In this document: positions 7,781 to 16,616 of the stretch, piece by piece | How the letters are laid out: the number at the start of each line of letters is the position of its first letter | Position numbering within the stretch: the first letter of the stretch is position 1 | NCBI RefSeq assembly: GCF_000820145.1 | Contig: NZ_CDBW01000041.1 | Coordinates: forward strand, 87,401 to 151,400 | Source of the DNA: Aeromonas sobria | GTDB lineage: Bacteria; Pseudomonadota; Gammaproteobacteria; Enterobacterales; Aeromonadaceae | Direction of reading: 5' to 3' | Length of the DNA: 64,000 bases | Translations under genes and position numbers: made by a program | The notes under the pieces: generated by a model | The model's input: only the letters and a program-made list of their open reading frames with translations | Databases searched by the model: none | Told to the model about the DNA's origin: nothing

Positions 7781-8689
7781 TTAGCGCACTTCAATCACAT
7801 CCAGCATGTCCATCTCGTCGATGTCCAGCAGCGGGGCCTTTGGCAGCTCGGGCGGATCAAACGCCTTGTCACCACCATCGATGATGCCGGAGTCGCGGTT
7901 GATGCTCTTGAAGTCAAACAGCTTGTGATCGAGCAGGTGGCTCGGGATCACGTCCTGAATGGCGGTGAACATGGTTTCGATACGGCCGGGGAAGCGGCGA
8001 TCCCAATCCTGCATCATCTGCTTGATGGCTTGACGCTGCAGATTCTCCTGGGAGCCGCACAGGTTGCACGGGATGATGGGGAAGGATTTCACCTCGGCAT
8101 AGCGAATGAGATCTTTCTCTTTGCAGTAGGCCAGCGGTCGGATCACCACGTTCTTGCCATCGTCGCTCACCAGCTTGGGCGGCATGGACTTGAGCTTGCC
8201 ACCGTAGAACATGTTGAGAAACAGGGTCTCGAGGATGTCGTCACGGTGGTGACCGAGGGCAATCTTGGTGCAGCCCAGCTCCAGGGCGGTGCGGTACAGA
8301 ATACCGCGGCGCAGCCGTGAGCAGAGTGCGCAGGTGGTTTTGCCTTCCGGTACCTTATCCTTGACGATGGAGTAGGTATCTTCCTCGACAATCTTGTACT
8401 CGATGCCGAGTGAGGCGAGGTATTCAGGCAGCACATGCTCGGGAAAACCGGGCTGTTTCTGATCAAGATTGACCGCTATCAGATCAAAATGAATAGGGGC
8501 GCTGGCTTTGAGGCTCATCAGTATGTCGAGCATACCGAAGCTGTCCTTGCCGCCGGAGAGGCAGACCATGACCTTGTCGCCCTCTTCAATCATGTTGAAG
8601 TCGGCAATGGCCTGACCCACGTTGCGCCGCAGGCGCTTTTGCAGTTTGTTAAAACTGTATTTATCTTTGGCGTTCAGCTCTTCTAGCAT
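7781..8689 (-). CDS. ttcA: tRNA 2-thiocytidine biosynthesis protein TtcA
   Basis: 302-aa cytoplasmic enzyme that adenylates and thiolates C32 of some tRNAs using a 4Fe-4S cluster. The PP-loop SGGKDS is at residues 45-50, the cluster cysteines C120 and C123 are in CALCSRLRRGILY, and a third lies in IIPCNLCGSQEN. ATG 8689 (MLEELNAKDKYSFNKLQ) is chosen because it aligns with the E. coli N-terminus; the upstream 55 in-frame codons have no family likeness. Single gene with its own terminator, next to uspE and fnr. Confidence 0.96.
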   Translation of the reverse strand: MLEELNAKDKYSFNKLQKRLRRNVGQAIADFNMIEEGDKVMVCLSGGKDSFGMLDILMSLKASAPIHFDLIAVNLDQKQPGFPEHVLPEYLASLGIEYKIVEEDTYSIVKDKVPEGKTTCALCSRLRRGILYRTALELGCTKIALGHHRDDILETLFLNMFYGGKLKSMPPKLVSDDGKNVVIRPLAYCKEKDLIRYAEVKSFPIIPCNLCGSQENLQRQAIKQMMQDWDRRFPGRIETMFTAIQDVIPSHLLDHKLFDFKSINRDSGIIDGGDKAFDPPELPKAPLLDIDEMDMLDVIEVR

Positions 8690-8777
8690 GCTCGTAAAAC
8701 CCGGGACACAAATAAGCGCGTTATTATAGCCATGTCCCGGGGGAGGGCAAGATACCTCGCGCAAAGGCGAGTTACGA

Positions 8778-9719
8778 TTACGTGCTACGGCTGTCGATCG
8801 GGCAGCTGTAATCGGCCGGTTTGAGGACCAAAATGTCGCATGATAGCCGGTCAATCACATGTTCGGCGGTATTGCCGAGCAATGCGGCAGAGAGACCTGT
8901 TCGACCGACACACCCCATGATCATCAAGGTCGCCTTGAGATCTTCGGCCATGTCCGGCAGCACCTCTTCAGGCAGCCCCTCTGCTACCCGGGTCCAGAGA
9001 GGACCGATCCCGAACTTGTCGGCATGGGCGAGCATCAGGCTTTCATGGTGCTTGCGGATTGCCTCGTTGTAGGCGTTGGGGTCAAACTCGGGTAGCTCGA
9101 TGGCTACATTGACCGGCGTGCCCGGGTAGGTATTGACCAGATAGAGGTTGGATCCGAGCAGTTCGGCGATATCGCTGCCCTCTTGAGTGATCCGTTCGTT
9201 GAGCAGTTTCTGATCGAGGTCGTCGCTTGAGCAGTTGATGGCGGCGATGATATTGCCATCCCGCCGCCAGAGCCCTTCTTTGACCAGCAGCACAGGGCAG
9301 GGACATTTGCGCAGCAGATGCCAGTCGGTCGGGGTAAAAATGAAGGTTTGCAGGAAGCTGTGATGATGGGTGGCCTTGACCACCAGATCGTGGCGCTGTT
9401 CCAGCACTTCCTGAATGATGCATTCGAAGGGGCGATTGTGCCAGATCACTTTCACTTCACAGTCGATCCCCTTTGCTCGATAGGGGGTGAGGATTTCGTC
9501 CAGCCATTCACGTCGTTGTGAAATGACGCCATGACGCATCTCTTGCCGCTCGTCCACCGACAGCATGGCAGTCATTTCATACGAGAAGTCATAGATGGTG
9601 AGCAGCAGGGTCAGATGGGCATTTTCGTCCAGCTCGGCGACCTTCACTGCCCGTTCGAGGGCGATTTGACGCTCCTCCTCCGGGTTGATAACCACCAGAA
9701 TATTTTGATATTTGACCAT
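8778..9719 (-). CDS. uspE: Universal stress protein UspE
   Basis: 313 aa with two tandem Usp domains (about 1-150 and 155-313). Recognisable UspE stretches include IYDFSYEMTAMLSVDERQ, WHNRPFECIIQEV, FTPTDWHLLRKCPCPVLLVKE and, in the second domain, GCVGRTGLSAALLGNTAEHV. UspE is a cytoplasmic stress and adhesion/motility-related protein. Start ATG 9719 (MVKYQNILVVINPEEE) has a near-perfect AAGGAGGAGA 2-12 nt upstream. It sits directly downstream of fnr, the arrangement seen in E. coli. Confidence 0.95.
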   Translation of the reverse strand: MVKYQNILVVINPEEERQIALERAVKVAELDENAHLTLLLTIYDFSYEMTAMLSVDERQEMRHGVISQRREWLDEILTPYRAKGIDCEVKVIWHNRPFECIIQEVLEQRHDLVVKATHHHSFLQTFIFTPTDWHLLRKCPCPVLLVKEGLWRRDGNIIAAINCSSDDLDQKLLNERITQEGSDIAELLGSNLYLVNTYPGTPVNVAIELPEFDPNAYNEAIRKHHESLMLAHADKFGIGPLWTRVAEGLPEEVLPDMAEDLKATLMIMGCVGRTGLSAALLGNTAEHVIDRLSCDILVLKPADYSCPIDSRST

Positions 9720-9866
9720 CTTCTCCTCCTTGGAAAAGTCCAATGACAGCAGAATCTTAGCTTCTATAGCTTAGCGCAGGAGGAGGGGGGCTGGAATGTA
9801 CCGGATCACATTCAGGGGAAAGGATCCGGCAGATAAAGAGAAGAAAAGAGGGGAGATGTGGCGAAA

Positions 9867-10622
9867 TCAGCCGCAAGCAGGACGTGTCGCGCCTGCCATC
9901 ACACCGAGCGCAACCTGATCGAGTACTGTGATGTATTTGCCTTTGACGCCGATAAGCCCCGACTTTTGGAAACGACCTAGCAGTCGACTGATGGTCTCGA
10001 CGGTAAGACCCAGATAGTTACCGATGTCGCCGCGGGTCATGGCCAGTCGAAACTCTTTGGCAGAGAAGCCGCGCTCGGAAAAGCGTACCGACAGGTTGTG
10101 CAAGAAGGCGGCCAGCCGCTCCTCGGCATTTTTCTTGGAGAGCAGCAGGATCATCTCCTGATCGCCCATTATTTCGTTGCTCATCAGCCGCATGATCTGC
10201 TGACGCAGCTTGGGCATTTTGCCAGACAGATCATCGAGTATTTCAAACGGGATTTCGCACACCATGGCCGTTTCCAGCGCCTGGGCGAAGGAGGGATGTG
10301 CTTGTCGGTGAATGGCATCAAAACCCACCAGATCACCTGCCAGATGAAACGCGGTTATCTGCTCATCCCCTTGCTCGGTGATGGTATAAGACTTGATGGT
10401 CCCGGAACGAATAGCATAGAGCGATTTGAACTCATCACCGGCCTTGAACAGTTCTTCACCCTTCTGGATCGGCTTTTTACGCTCGATGATGCTATCCAGC
10501 TGATCAAGCTCATTCTCGTTCAGGGTAAAGGGGATGCAGAGCTGACTTATGCTGCAATCCTGGCAATGAATTGCACAGCCACCGCTCTGGATACGTCTGC
10601 CTGGTTTCTTTTCCGGGATCAT
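9867..10622 (-). CDS. fnr: Anaerobic regulator FNR (EtrA)
   Basis: 251-aa CRP/FNR-family oxygen sensor. The four cysteines that hold the oxygen-labile 4Fe-4S cluster are present (C20, C23, C29 in HCQDCSISQLC, and C122 in AMVCEIPF), plus the extra C16. The effector domain, dimer helix and helix-turn-helix (LGLTVETISRLLGRFQKSG) are intact, with the E/S/R DNA-reading residues of FNR. The protein is almost colinear with E. coli FNR. The 14-bp FNR box 17 bp upstream of its start suggests autoregulation. The neighbouring cbb3 oxidase genes are classical FNR-family targets. Confidence 0.98.
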   Translation of the reverse strand: MIPEKKPGRRIQSGGCAIHCQDCSISQLCIPFTLNENELDQLDSIIERKKPIQKGEELFKAGDEFKSLYAIRSGTIKSYTITEQGDEQITAFHLAGDLVGFDAIHRQAHPSFAQALETAMVCEIPFEILDDLSGKMPKLRQQIMRLMSNEIMGDQEMILLLSKKNAEERLAAFLHNLSVRFSERGFSAKEFRLAMTRGDIGNYLGLTVETISRLLGRFQKSGLIGVKGKYITVLDQVALGVMAGATRPACG

Positions 10623-10638
10623 AGGCTCATACGAATAA

Positions 10639-10652
10639 TTGATTTATATCAA
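10639..10652. promoter_or_regulatory. FNR box at the fnr promoter
   Basis: TTGATTTATATCAA is a perfect match to TTGAT-N4-ATCAA, centred about 23 bp upstream of the fnr start codon. A position this close to the start suits repression of fnr by its own product. It is also about 40 bp beyond the stop of the TauE-like gene upstream. Confidence 0.85.
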
Positions 10653-10690
10653 ACAAGTTTACCATCAACTCATCCGTTTTGGATAGGGTT

Positions 10691-11377
10691 TCAAAAGGAA
10701 GCAATGCCAATCCACAGGGTATGGACTCCGAACAAAATGAGCAGCAGGGCACCGCCAAGGCGCAAACTGCGTAATGTCAGCCAGTATCTCAGGCGATCGG
10801 CAAGCCCCCCCAGCGCAAACAAGGTGGGTAGGGTACCGAGACCAAAAAAGAGCATGATCAGCGCTCCGCCACTGGCCGAACCAGCCGCCGCGCTCCAGGT
10901 CAGCATGGAGTAGACCAGCCCGCAGGGCAGCCAGCCCCACACCATACCAAAGGGCAGCGCCTGCAGCGGTGAGGTGAAGGGGAGAAACTTGCCCGCCAGC
11001 GGTTTGATATGGGGCCACAGCCTGGCGCCGAGCCGTTCCAGCAGCAAGATCCCCTGCCACCAGCCCGCCAGATAGAGGCCAAGTGCAATCATCAACAATG
11101 CTGCCACGAGGCGTAATCCGGCGATGGCGTGTTTGCCTGCGCCAAGTTCGCTGGTGGTCGCCAGCAGTCCACCCACCAGCGCGCCAGCCATCACATAACT
11201 CAGGATCCGGCCGAGGTTGTAGTTGAGCAGATAAGCGAGCCGCCCCCAGAAGTGCTGCTTGTTGGCAGGGATTGCCATGGATAGCGCGGCAGAAACGCCA
11301 CCGCACATGCCGATACAGTGGGCGGAGCCTGCCAGACCTACCAGCAGGGCCCCTGCCAGATCAAGGCTGTGAGTCAT
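10691..11377 (-). CDS. Membrane protein of the sulfite-exporter TauE/SafE-like family, cco cluster
   Basis: 228-aa polytopic inner-membrane protein starting MTHSLDLAGALLVGLAGSAHCIGMCGGVSAAL. The motif GSAHCIGMCGG at residues ~17-27 (two Cys and a His) and the later GWLPCGLVYSMLTWS are typical of the TauE-like proteins encoded after ccoS. These are related to DsbD/CcdA-type transmembrane domains and are thought to help copper delivery or oxidase assembly. Its start lies 17 bp inside the ccoS end, indicating coupling. The role in cbb3 maturation is inferred from context. Confidence 0.8.
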   Translation of the reverse strand: MTHSLDLAGALLVGLAGSAHCIGMCGGVSAALSMAIPANKQHFWGRLAYLLNYNLGRILSYVMAGALVGGLLATTSELGAGKHAIAGLRLVAALLMIALGLYLAGWWQGILLLERLGARLWPHIKPLAGKFLPFTSPLQALPFGMVWGWLPCGLVYSMLTWSAAAGSASGGALIMLFFGLGTLPTLFALGGLADRLRYWLTLRSLRLGGALLLILFGVHTLWIGIASF

Positions 11378-11549
11378 GGTCAGCAGGCTTTGCGGGTTTG
11401 CGGGCGGGTTGATCTTCGTCAAAAAGGATATTGGAACCTTGCCGGTCGAGATCTTCAAACTGCTCGGAGCGAATGGCCCAGAAGAAGACGACCCCGGCGA
11501 TGATCACAAACAGGATGGCGATGGGGATCAGGACAAAAATTATGTTCAT
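11361..11549 (-). CDS. ccoS: cbb3 oxidase maturation protein CcoS
   Basis: 62-aa protein with a single N-terminal transmembrane helix (MNIIFVLIPIAILFVIIAG) followed by the family signature FFWAIRSEQFEDLDRQGSNILFDED. CcoS is needed for haem/copper insertion into cbb3-type cytochrome oxidase. Start ATG 11549 gives the normal CcoS length; an in-frame ATG at 11570 would add seven residues. Overlaps the downstream TauE-like gene. Lies 139 bp after ccoI, with a perfect inverted repeat between. Confidence 0.9.
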   Translation of the reverse strand: MNIIFVLIPIAILFVIIAGVVFFWAIRSEQFEDLDRQGSNILFDEDQPARKPAKPADHDSQP

Positions 11550-11631
11550 GAGAGGTACCCAGGTATTCATCTTTGGCAAGCGTCCCCTATGGTAACCCTG
11601 TTCGGGCAGGGGGCCAGCCGCTATCAGTTAG

Positions 11632-11664
11632 AAATGTGGCCTGCATCGGAGGCAGGCCACATTT
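11632..11664. repeat. Perfect 13-bp inverted repeat between ccoI and ccoS
   Basis: AAATGTGGCCTGC and GCAGGCCACATTT flank a 7-nt loop. There is no long T run on the minus strand, so it looks like an attenuating or mRNA-stabilising hairpin rather than a strong terminator. Confidence 0.7.
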
Positions 11665-11688
11665 GCACCTATTTATCTGACGGTTTGC

Positions 11689-14085
11689 TTATCGGTTGAG
11701 ACGCATGGAGTTGGTCACCACGATGAGCGAGCTGAGTGACATGCCAGCCGCCGCCAGATAGGGGGGCAGCCAGCCGCAGGCCGCCAGCGGCAACACCAGC
11801 AGGTTGTAGCCGATGGACCAGCTGAAGTTCTCGATGATGATCTTGCGGGTACGCATTGCCAGCACTCTGGCGCCGAGCAGTCGGCTCAAGTCATCAGCCA
11901 GCAGGATGGCATCGGCGCTGTTCTTCGCCAGATCGGTGCCGCCGGCCATGGCGAACGAGGCGTGTGCCCCGGCCAGCACGGGGGCGTCGTTGATGCCATC
12001 GCCCACCATGATGCTGATATCCCCTTGGGCTTCACGGGCCTTGAGGTAGGCCAACTTGCCATCGGGTGAAACCCCCTTGACCAGCTCGTCGACACCCAGC
12101 TCGCGGGCAATCTCGTCTGCTTGCAGAGAGCTGTCCCCCGTGAGTACGGTGGTTTGCAAACCGGCCGCCTTGAATGCCGCGATCAGCGCCTTGGCATCGG
12201 GACGCAGGGTATCTTCCAGATTGAAACGGGCCAATACCTGCTGCTCGTCGGCCAGATAGATAGCCAGACCGCGGCCGCGCTCTTGTGCCGGATCCAGCCC
12301 AAGCCAGCGCGCGCTGCCGATGCGGTAGCGTGCGCCGTCCACCAGCGCAGTGATGCCGTGACCGATGACAGGGCTGATGTCTGTGGTATGGGGCAGCACA
12401 GTAACGCTATCGGCGGGCAGCCGGAAGGCGCGGGCAATCGGGTGTTCGGATTGCGCTTCCAGTGCTCTGGCGATGGCGAGGCAGTGCGTCTCGTCAACCT
12501 CTGCCAATATGGTGATGCCCGTCAAGCTGATTTCGCCGGTCGTTAACGTGCCGGTCTTGTCCATCACGATCCGGTTGGCTTTGGTCAGAATATCCAGGAC
12601 ATGGCCCCGGCGCAGCAAAACACCATTACGAGTCAGATTGGCGGTGGCGGAGGTCAGTGCCGTCGGGGTGGCCAGCGACAGGGCGCAGGGGCAGGTGGCG
12701 ACCAGCACGGCGAGGGTGACCCAGAACGCCTGCTCCGGTTGATGAAAGTGCCAGAAGGTCCAGACCGCCGCGGCAATGATCAGCAGTACCAGAATAAAGT
12801 GGCGTGACAGCTTATCCGCCATCTGGGCGATGGCCGGTTTGTCGTCAAGGGCATGATCTTGCAGCCGCATGATCTGGGCGATCCGCGACTCTTCGATACG
12901 GTGGCTGACCCGGATCTGCAGCGGGGCATCGGTATTGATGGTGCCGGCATAGACCTGATCATCGCGCTGTTTGAGCAGAGGCAGCTGCTCGCCAGTCAGC
13001 ATGGATTCGTTGAGGCTGGCTTGCCCTTCAATAATGATGCCGTCGGCCGGCAAGGTAGCACCGGCCAGCACCCGTACCCGATCGCCGACTTGCAAGGTCT
13101 TGGCCGCCACTTCATGTTCCCCTTCATCATCGATGCGGGTCGCCATGATGGGTACCAGCCGTGCCAGGTTGGAGCTCGATTCCGACGCCTTGCGCCGGGC
13201 CCGCAACTCGAGAAAACGGCCCAGCAGCAGGAAGAAGACGAACATGGTGATGGAGTCGTAATAGACCTCGCCGGTATTGAACACGGTGGCCCACATGGAG
13301 GCGACAAAAGCACCGATCAGCGCCAGCGACACCGATACATCCATCGACAGATGACCCTGTTTCAGGCTACGCCAGGCATTGATGTAAAAGGGCTGGGCCG
13401 AGTAGATCATGATGGGGGTGGAGAGCAACAGGCTGATCCACTTGAAGTAGACCATGAACTCCTCTTCGACGCTGATGAAAAGATCCATGTAGAGGGCCAC
13501 AGCGCACATCATGACCTGCATCGAGCCCAGCCCTGCCAGTGCCAACCGGAACATGTAGCTGCGCACCTCTTTGGCGTAGAGCGCTTCCTGTTGATGGGCC
13601 TGAAACGGGTAGGCACGATAGCCAATCTGGGCGAAGCCCTTGAGGATGTCGCTGAGAGATAGCTGGGCGGGATCCCATTTGATGCGAGCGCGATGGGTGG
13701 TGGTGTTGACGTTGATATAGCGCAGACCGCTTAACGTCATCAGGTGGCGCTCGATAAGCCAGGCACAGGCGGCGCAGGTGAGCCCCTCAACCGTCAGCTG
13801 GATTTCGCGGATTGTCTGGTTACCAGTACCACTGTCGGTGACAAACTCCTGCTGTATCTCGGCCAGATCGTAGTGGCTGAGGGCGGCCAGCTCCTCGGGA
13901 ACTAGATCTCCCCTGGTGCCGGGGGCGGTGCGGTGATCGTAGTAACTGGCGAGGCCGCACTCCATGATGGTTTCCGCCACCGCCTGACAGCCGGGGCAGC
14001 ACATGGGACGGACTATCCCTTTTATCTCCAGCGCATAGTGACTATTGGCGGGTACTGGCTCACTACAATGGAAGCAAGAGGTCAT
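11689..14085 (-). CDS. ccoI: Copper-transporting P1B-type ATPase CcoI (FixI)
   Basis: 798-aa inner-membrane ATPase that exports Cu(I) for the CuB centre of cbb3 oxidase. The N-terminus has the metal-binding domain typical of CcoI (CFHC at residues 4-7, then MCCPGCQ near 28-34) followed by an HMA domain with CAAC. Catalytic parts include the membrane CPC motif (ATCPCALSLATP), DKTGT phosphorylation site, TGE phosphatase motif (LTGEQLP) and GDGINDAP hinge. All look intact. It is preceded by a 28-codon reading frame that copies its first residues, whose stop overlaps this ATG. Confidence 0.97.
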   Translation of the reverse strand: MTSCFHCSEPVPANSHYALEIKGIVRPMCCPGCQAVAETIMECGLASYYDHRTAPGTRGDLVPEELAALSHYDLAEIQQEFVTDSGTGNQTIREIQLTVEGLTCAACAWLIERHLMTLSGLRYINVNTTTHRARIKWDPAQLSLSDILKGFAQIGYRAYPFQAHQQEALYAKEVRSYMFRLALAGLGSMQVMMCAVALYMDLFISVEEEFMVYFKWISLLLSTPIMIYSAQPFYINAWRSLKQGHLSMDVSVSLALIGAFVASMWATVFNTGEVYYDSITMFVFFLLLGRFLELRARRKASESSSNLARLVPIMATRIDDEGEHEVAAKTLQVGDRVRVLAGATLPADGIIIEGQASLNESMLTGEQLPLLKQRDDQVYAGTINTDAPLQIRVSHRIEESRIAQIMRLQDHALDDKPAIAQMADKLSRHFILVLLIIAAAVWTFWHFHQPEQAFWVTLAVLVATCPCALSLATPTALTSATANLTRNGVLLRRGHVLDILTKANRIVMDKTGTLTTGEISLTGITILAEVDETHCLAIARALEAQSEHPIARAFRLPADSVTVLPHTTDISPVIGHGITALVDGARYRIGSARWLGLDPAQERGRGLAIYLADEQQVLARFNLEDTLRPDAKALIAAFKAAGLQTTVLTGDSSLQADEIARELGVDELVKGVSPDGKLAYLKAREAQGDISIMVGDGINDAPVLAGAHASFAMAGGTDLAKNSADAILLADDLSRLLGARVLAMRTRKIIIENFSWSIGYNLLVLPLAACGWLPPYLAAAGMSLSSLIVVTNSMRLNR

Positions 14086-14168
14086 GGTTTATGGCCCCCT
14101 GAATGAAGAATGCGAGCAGCAGGGTTGATGGCGAGCACCGGCTCGCCACAGTGAGAACAGCCGGTCAT
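14082..14168 (-). CDS. 28-aa small ORF duplicating the CcoI N-terminus
   Basis: Between ccoH and ccoI an ATG at 14168 opens a 28-codon frame beginning MTGCSHCGEPVLA, strikingly like the CcoI start MTSCFHCSEPVPA. The TGA overlaps the ccoI ATG (ATGA) and the start lies 3 bp after the ccoH stop, so it sits in a tightly coupled operon position. It keeps the CxxC pair but lacks the rest of the metal-binding domain. It could be a leftover of a partial duplication or a real small metal-binding peptide. No direct evidence of expression. Confidence 0.5.
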   Translation of the reverse strand: MTGCSHCGEPVLAINPAARILHSGGHKP

Positions 14169-14171
14169 GGC

Positions 14172-14672
14172 TTAGCGTCCTTTCGGATCGAGTTCGACAG
14201 GTGACTGGGTTGGCAGTTGTACCGTCTCTTGCAAGCGCCACTGGTGATCGAAGGCATCGACCCGGATATGCCATTTTCCGACCAGCGGCTTGTCGAAATG
14301 GAAGCGATAGGTGCCACTGGCATCGGCGGTGATCAGGTGTTCGCTATCCTGTCCGGCCAACGTCGGGTGGAACAATGAGAGATAAAGAGCTTGCCCGGCG
14401 GGAATATCGCCGCTGATGGGTTTGAGAGTCAGCTCGTGACCGTCAACCTCCAGCCCAAAGCGGATATTGAGGGCTTCAGAGCGGTCAAACTTGCTCAAAT
14501 CCTGATTGATCTCTTTCCCTTGTTTGTAATAGTCCTCGGCCACCAGATTGACGCCATCTTTACTGGCAATAATGGCGGTGGCGATGCCTGCGATCACCGC
14601 TGTGCTTGGCAGGGCGATGATAAACCAGGGCCAGAATTGGCGATACCATGGCTTGATGATGGGCTGGGTCAT
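14172..14672 (-). CDS. ccoH: cbb3 oxidase assembly protein CcoH (FixH)
   Basis: 166 aa with one N-terminal membrane anchor (WPWFIIALPSTAVIAGIATAIIA) and a periplasmic domain containing the FixH features VAEDYYKQGKEINQDL and ADASGTYRFHFDKPLVGKWHIRVDA. FixH/CcoH binds the oxidase complex and is needed for its assembly, working with CcoI. First gene of the ccoHIS block, separated from ccoP by a strong terminator hairpin, so a promoter near 14,700 is likely. Confidence 0.93.
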   Translation of the reverse strand: MTQPIIKPWYRQFWPWFIIALPSTAVIAGIATAIIASKDGVNLVAEDYYKQGKEINQDLSKFDRSEALNIRFGLEVDGHELTLKPISGDIPAGQALYLSLFHPTLAGQDSEHLITADASGTYRFHFDKPLVGKWHIRVDAFDHQWRLQETVQLPTQSPVELDPKGR

Positions 14673-14736
14673 GATTGCTACTACCGTGAAACGAATGATT
14701 AACGTGGAAGATGGTGTTTACGCAACACAAGATAAC

Positions 14737-14764
14737 AAAAAGCCTCGAGTAGTCGAGGCTTTTT
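14737..14764 (-). terminator. Terminator of ccoNOQP
   Basis: AAAAAGCCTCGA and TCGAGGCTTTTT form a 12-bp stem with a short loop. It separates the structural ccoNOQP genes from ccoHIS. Confidence 0.9.
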
Positions 14765-14812
14765 GCTGTGTAATCACGTGTTTATCACATGTTACATCTT
14801 TATAGGCGAACT

Positions 14813-15796
14813 TTATTTGGCAGACTGCTGATGAGACAGACTGTAAACGTAGGAGGCCAGCAGGTGGACCTTATCCTCACCCAGAATGTCCTTCCAGGCA
14901 GGCATCACGCCGTGGCGACCATGAGTGATGGTCTGTACCACTACCTCGCGGGAACCACCGTAGAGCCAGGTGTTGTTTGTCAGGTCTGGTGCACCGACGG
15001 CGATACCCCCCTTGGCATCGGCCCCGTGGCAGGCAGCGCAGATGGTAAAGCGGGCTTCACCTTTCTTCGCTTCCACCAGGTCGACCTTGCGACCGGAGAG
15101 GCTCAGCACATAGGATGCTACTTCTTGCACGCCATCCTTGCCGAGGATTTCACCCCAGGCAGCCATTATCCCCTGACGACCGCCCATGATGGTGGTTTTG
15201 ATGTTCTCCGGCTGACCGCCCCATTGCCATTCGCTGTCGGTCAGGTTCGGGAAACCGCGACCACCACGGGCATCGGAGCCGTGACACTGGGAACAGTTCT
15301 GCAGGAACAGACGCTGACCCACTTTCAGGGCTTCCGGATCCTTGGCAATCTCGGTAATGGCACGATAGGTCTTGCCATCCGCTTCATAGGTGAGTTCACG
15401 GAACTTGGCGCCGTAGATCTCGTCAGCCTTGGCAACCTCGCGGTCATACTCCACCGCACGACCTTCGGCCTTGGCCGATTCGGTCGCCGCTTTGGACTCT
15501 GCCAGTGAGCGAACATCCTGGTTGGAGCTCTGCCAGCCCAGCACCCCTTTCCAGTTACCCAGACCAGGGAAGGCGACCAGGTAGATCAGACCGGTGACGA
15601 TGAAGAAGAGGAACATATAGGTCCACCACTTCGGCAGCGGGTTGTTGATCTCCTCGATGCCATCGAAGGCGTGGCCCATCGGCTTGCCTTCTTCAACACC
15701 CATCTTGTCCTTGAGGCACCACATCAGCAGCAAGAAGCAGCCGAGAATGGTTCCCAAGGTAATGACGGTTACGAAAATACTAAACAGAGTGCTCAT
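14813..15796 (-). CDS. ccoP: Cytochrome c oxidase cbb3-type subunit III (CcoP)
   Basis: 327-aa dihaem cytochrome c subunit that passes electrons to CcoO/CcoN. It has two membrane helices near residues 4-27 and 58-76, then two periplasmic cytochrome c domains with haem-binding CSQCH (~168-172) and CAACH (~260-264), each followed by a Met ligand region (TIMGGRQGIMAAW and TITHGRHGVMPAW). Length and order are standard. Start overlaps the ccoQ end by 4 bp. Confidence 0.97.
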   Translation of the reverse strand: MSTLFSIFVTVITLGTILGCFLLLMWCLKDKMGVEEGKPMGHAFDGIEEINNPLPKWWTYMFLFFIVTGLIYLVAFPGLGNWKGVLGWQSSNQDVRSLAESKAATESAKAEGRAVEYDREVAKADEIYGAKFRELTYEADGKTYRAITEIAKDPEALKVGQRLFLQNCSQCHGSDARGGRGFPNLTDSEWQWGGQPENIKTTIMGGRQGIMAAWGEILGKDGVQEVASYVLSLSGRKVDLVEAKKGEARFTICAACHGADAKGGIAVGAPDLTNNTWLYGGSREVVVQTITHGRHGVMPAWKDILGEDKVHLLASYVYSLSHQQSAK

Positions 15797-15975
15797 TCTT
15801 GTTTCGCTCCTGCGTTCTTTTTATCAGCACCGGGTTGCTCATCATCGGCAAAAACCAGATTGGCAGCCTCGTCGAAAGAGGTCTTGCGGCGTTTGCTGTA
15901 AGCCCAGACGATGATGCCAATCATGATGACCATCAACAGCAGGGTATACAGACCGCGAAATGTGCCGTAGTCCAT
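15793..15975 (-). CDS. ccoQ: cbb3 oxidase subunit CcoQ (FixQ)
   Basis: 60-aa single-helix membrane protein (MDYGTFRGLYTLLLMVIMIG then IIVWAYSKRRKTSFDEAANL). The SKRRKxxFDEAA signature is diagnostic of CcoQ, which stabilises the cbb3 complex. Overlaps ccoP by 4 bp and follows ccoO by 10 bp. Confidence 0.95.
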   Translation of the reverse strand: MDYGTFRGLYTLLLMVIMIGIIVWAYSKRRKTSFDEAANLVFADDEQPGADKKNAGAKQE

Positions 15976-15985
15976 TTTAGGCTCC

Positions 15986-16600
15986 TTATTTCAGGGCATG
16001 ACCCAGTGATTGCAGATAGGCCACCAGCGCTTCCAGCTCGGTTTTGCCCTTGACTGCCTCGCTCGCACCTTGAATATCGGCATCGGTGTAAGGCACCCCA
16101 AAGTGGTCACGGAACAGCGCCAGCTTCTTGGCGGTCAGCTCGCCGGTCAGCACGTTGGTGTCAAGCCAGGGGTAACCTGGCATGTTGGATTCCGGTACCA
16201 CATCACGCGGATTGATCAGGTGAGCACGGTGCCAGGCATCGGAGTAACGACCGCCAACACGGGCCAGATCCGGACCCGTACGCTTGGATCCCCACAGGAA
16301 GGGGTGCTCCCAGACGCTCTCACCGGCGACCGAGTAGTGACCGTAACGCTCGGTCTCGGCACGGAACGGACGGATCATCTGGCTGTGGCAGTTGGTGCAG
16401 CCTTCGCGAATGAAGATGTCGCGCCCTTCCATCTGCAGGGCGGTGTAGGGCTTGAGACCCTCCACTGGCTCGGTGGTCTGCTTTTGGAAGAACAGCGGGG
16501 TGATTTCAACAAGGCCCCCAAGGCTGATGGCGAAGATGATGCCGACCACCAGCATGGGAACGCTTTTTTCAAATATTTCGTGACGGTTATTGTTGCTCAT
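15986..16600 (-). CDS. ccoO: Cytochrome c oxidase cbb3-type subunit II (CcoO)
   Basis: 204-aa monohaem cytochrome c subunit anchored by one N-terminal helix (MLVVGIIFAISLGGLVEITP). The haem site CTNCH is at about residues 68-72, in the conserved context DIFIREGCTNCHSQMIRPFR. Further CcoO signatures are GPDLARVGGRYSDAWH and NMPGYPWL, containing the Met ligand. Encoded 16 bp after ccoN. Confidence 0.97.
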   Translation of the reverse strand: MSNNNRHEIFEKSVPMLVVGIIFAISLGGLVEITPLFFQKQTTEPVEGLKPYTALQMEGRDIFIREGCTNCHSQMIRPFRAETERYGHYSVAGESVWEHPFLWGSKRTGPDLARVGGRYSDAWHRAHLINPRDVVPESNMPGYPWLDTNVLTGELTAKKLALFRDHFGVPYTDADIQGASEAVKGKTELEALVAYLQSLGHALK

Positions 16601-16616
16601 GGGTTGACCTCTTCAA

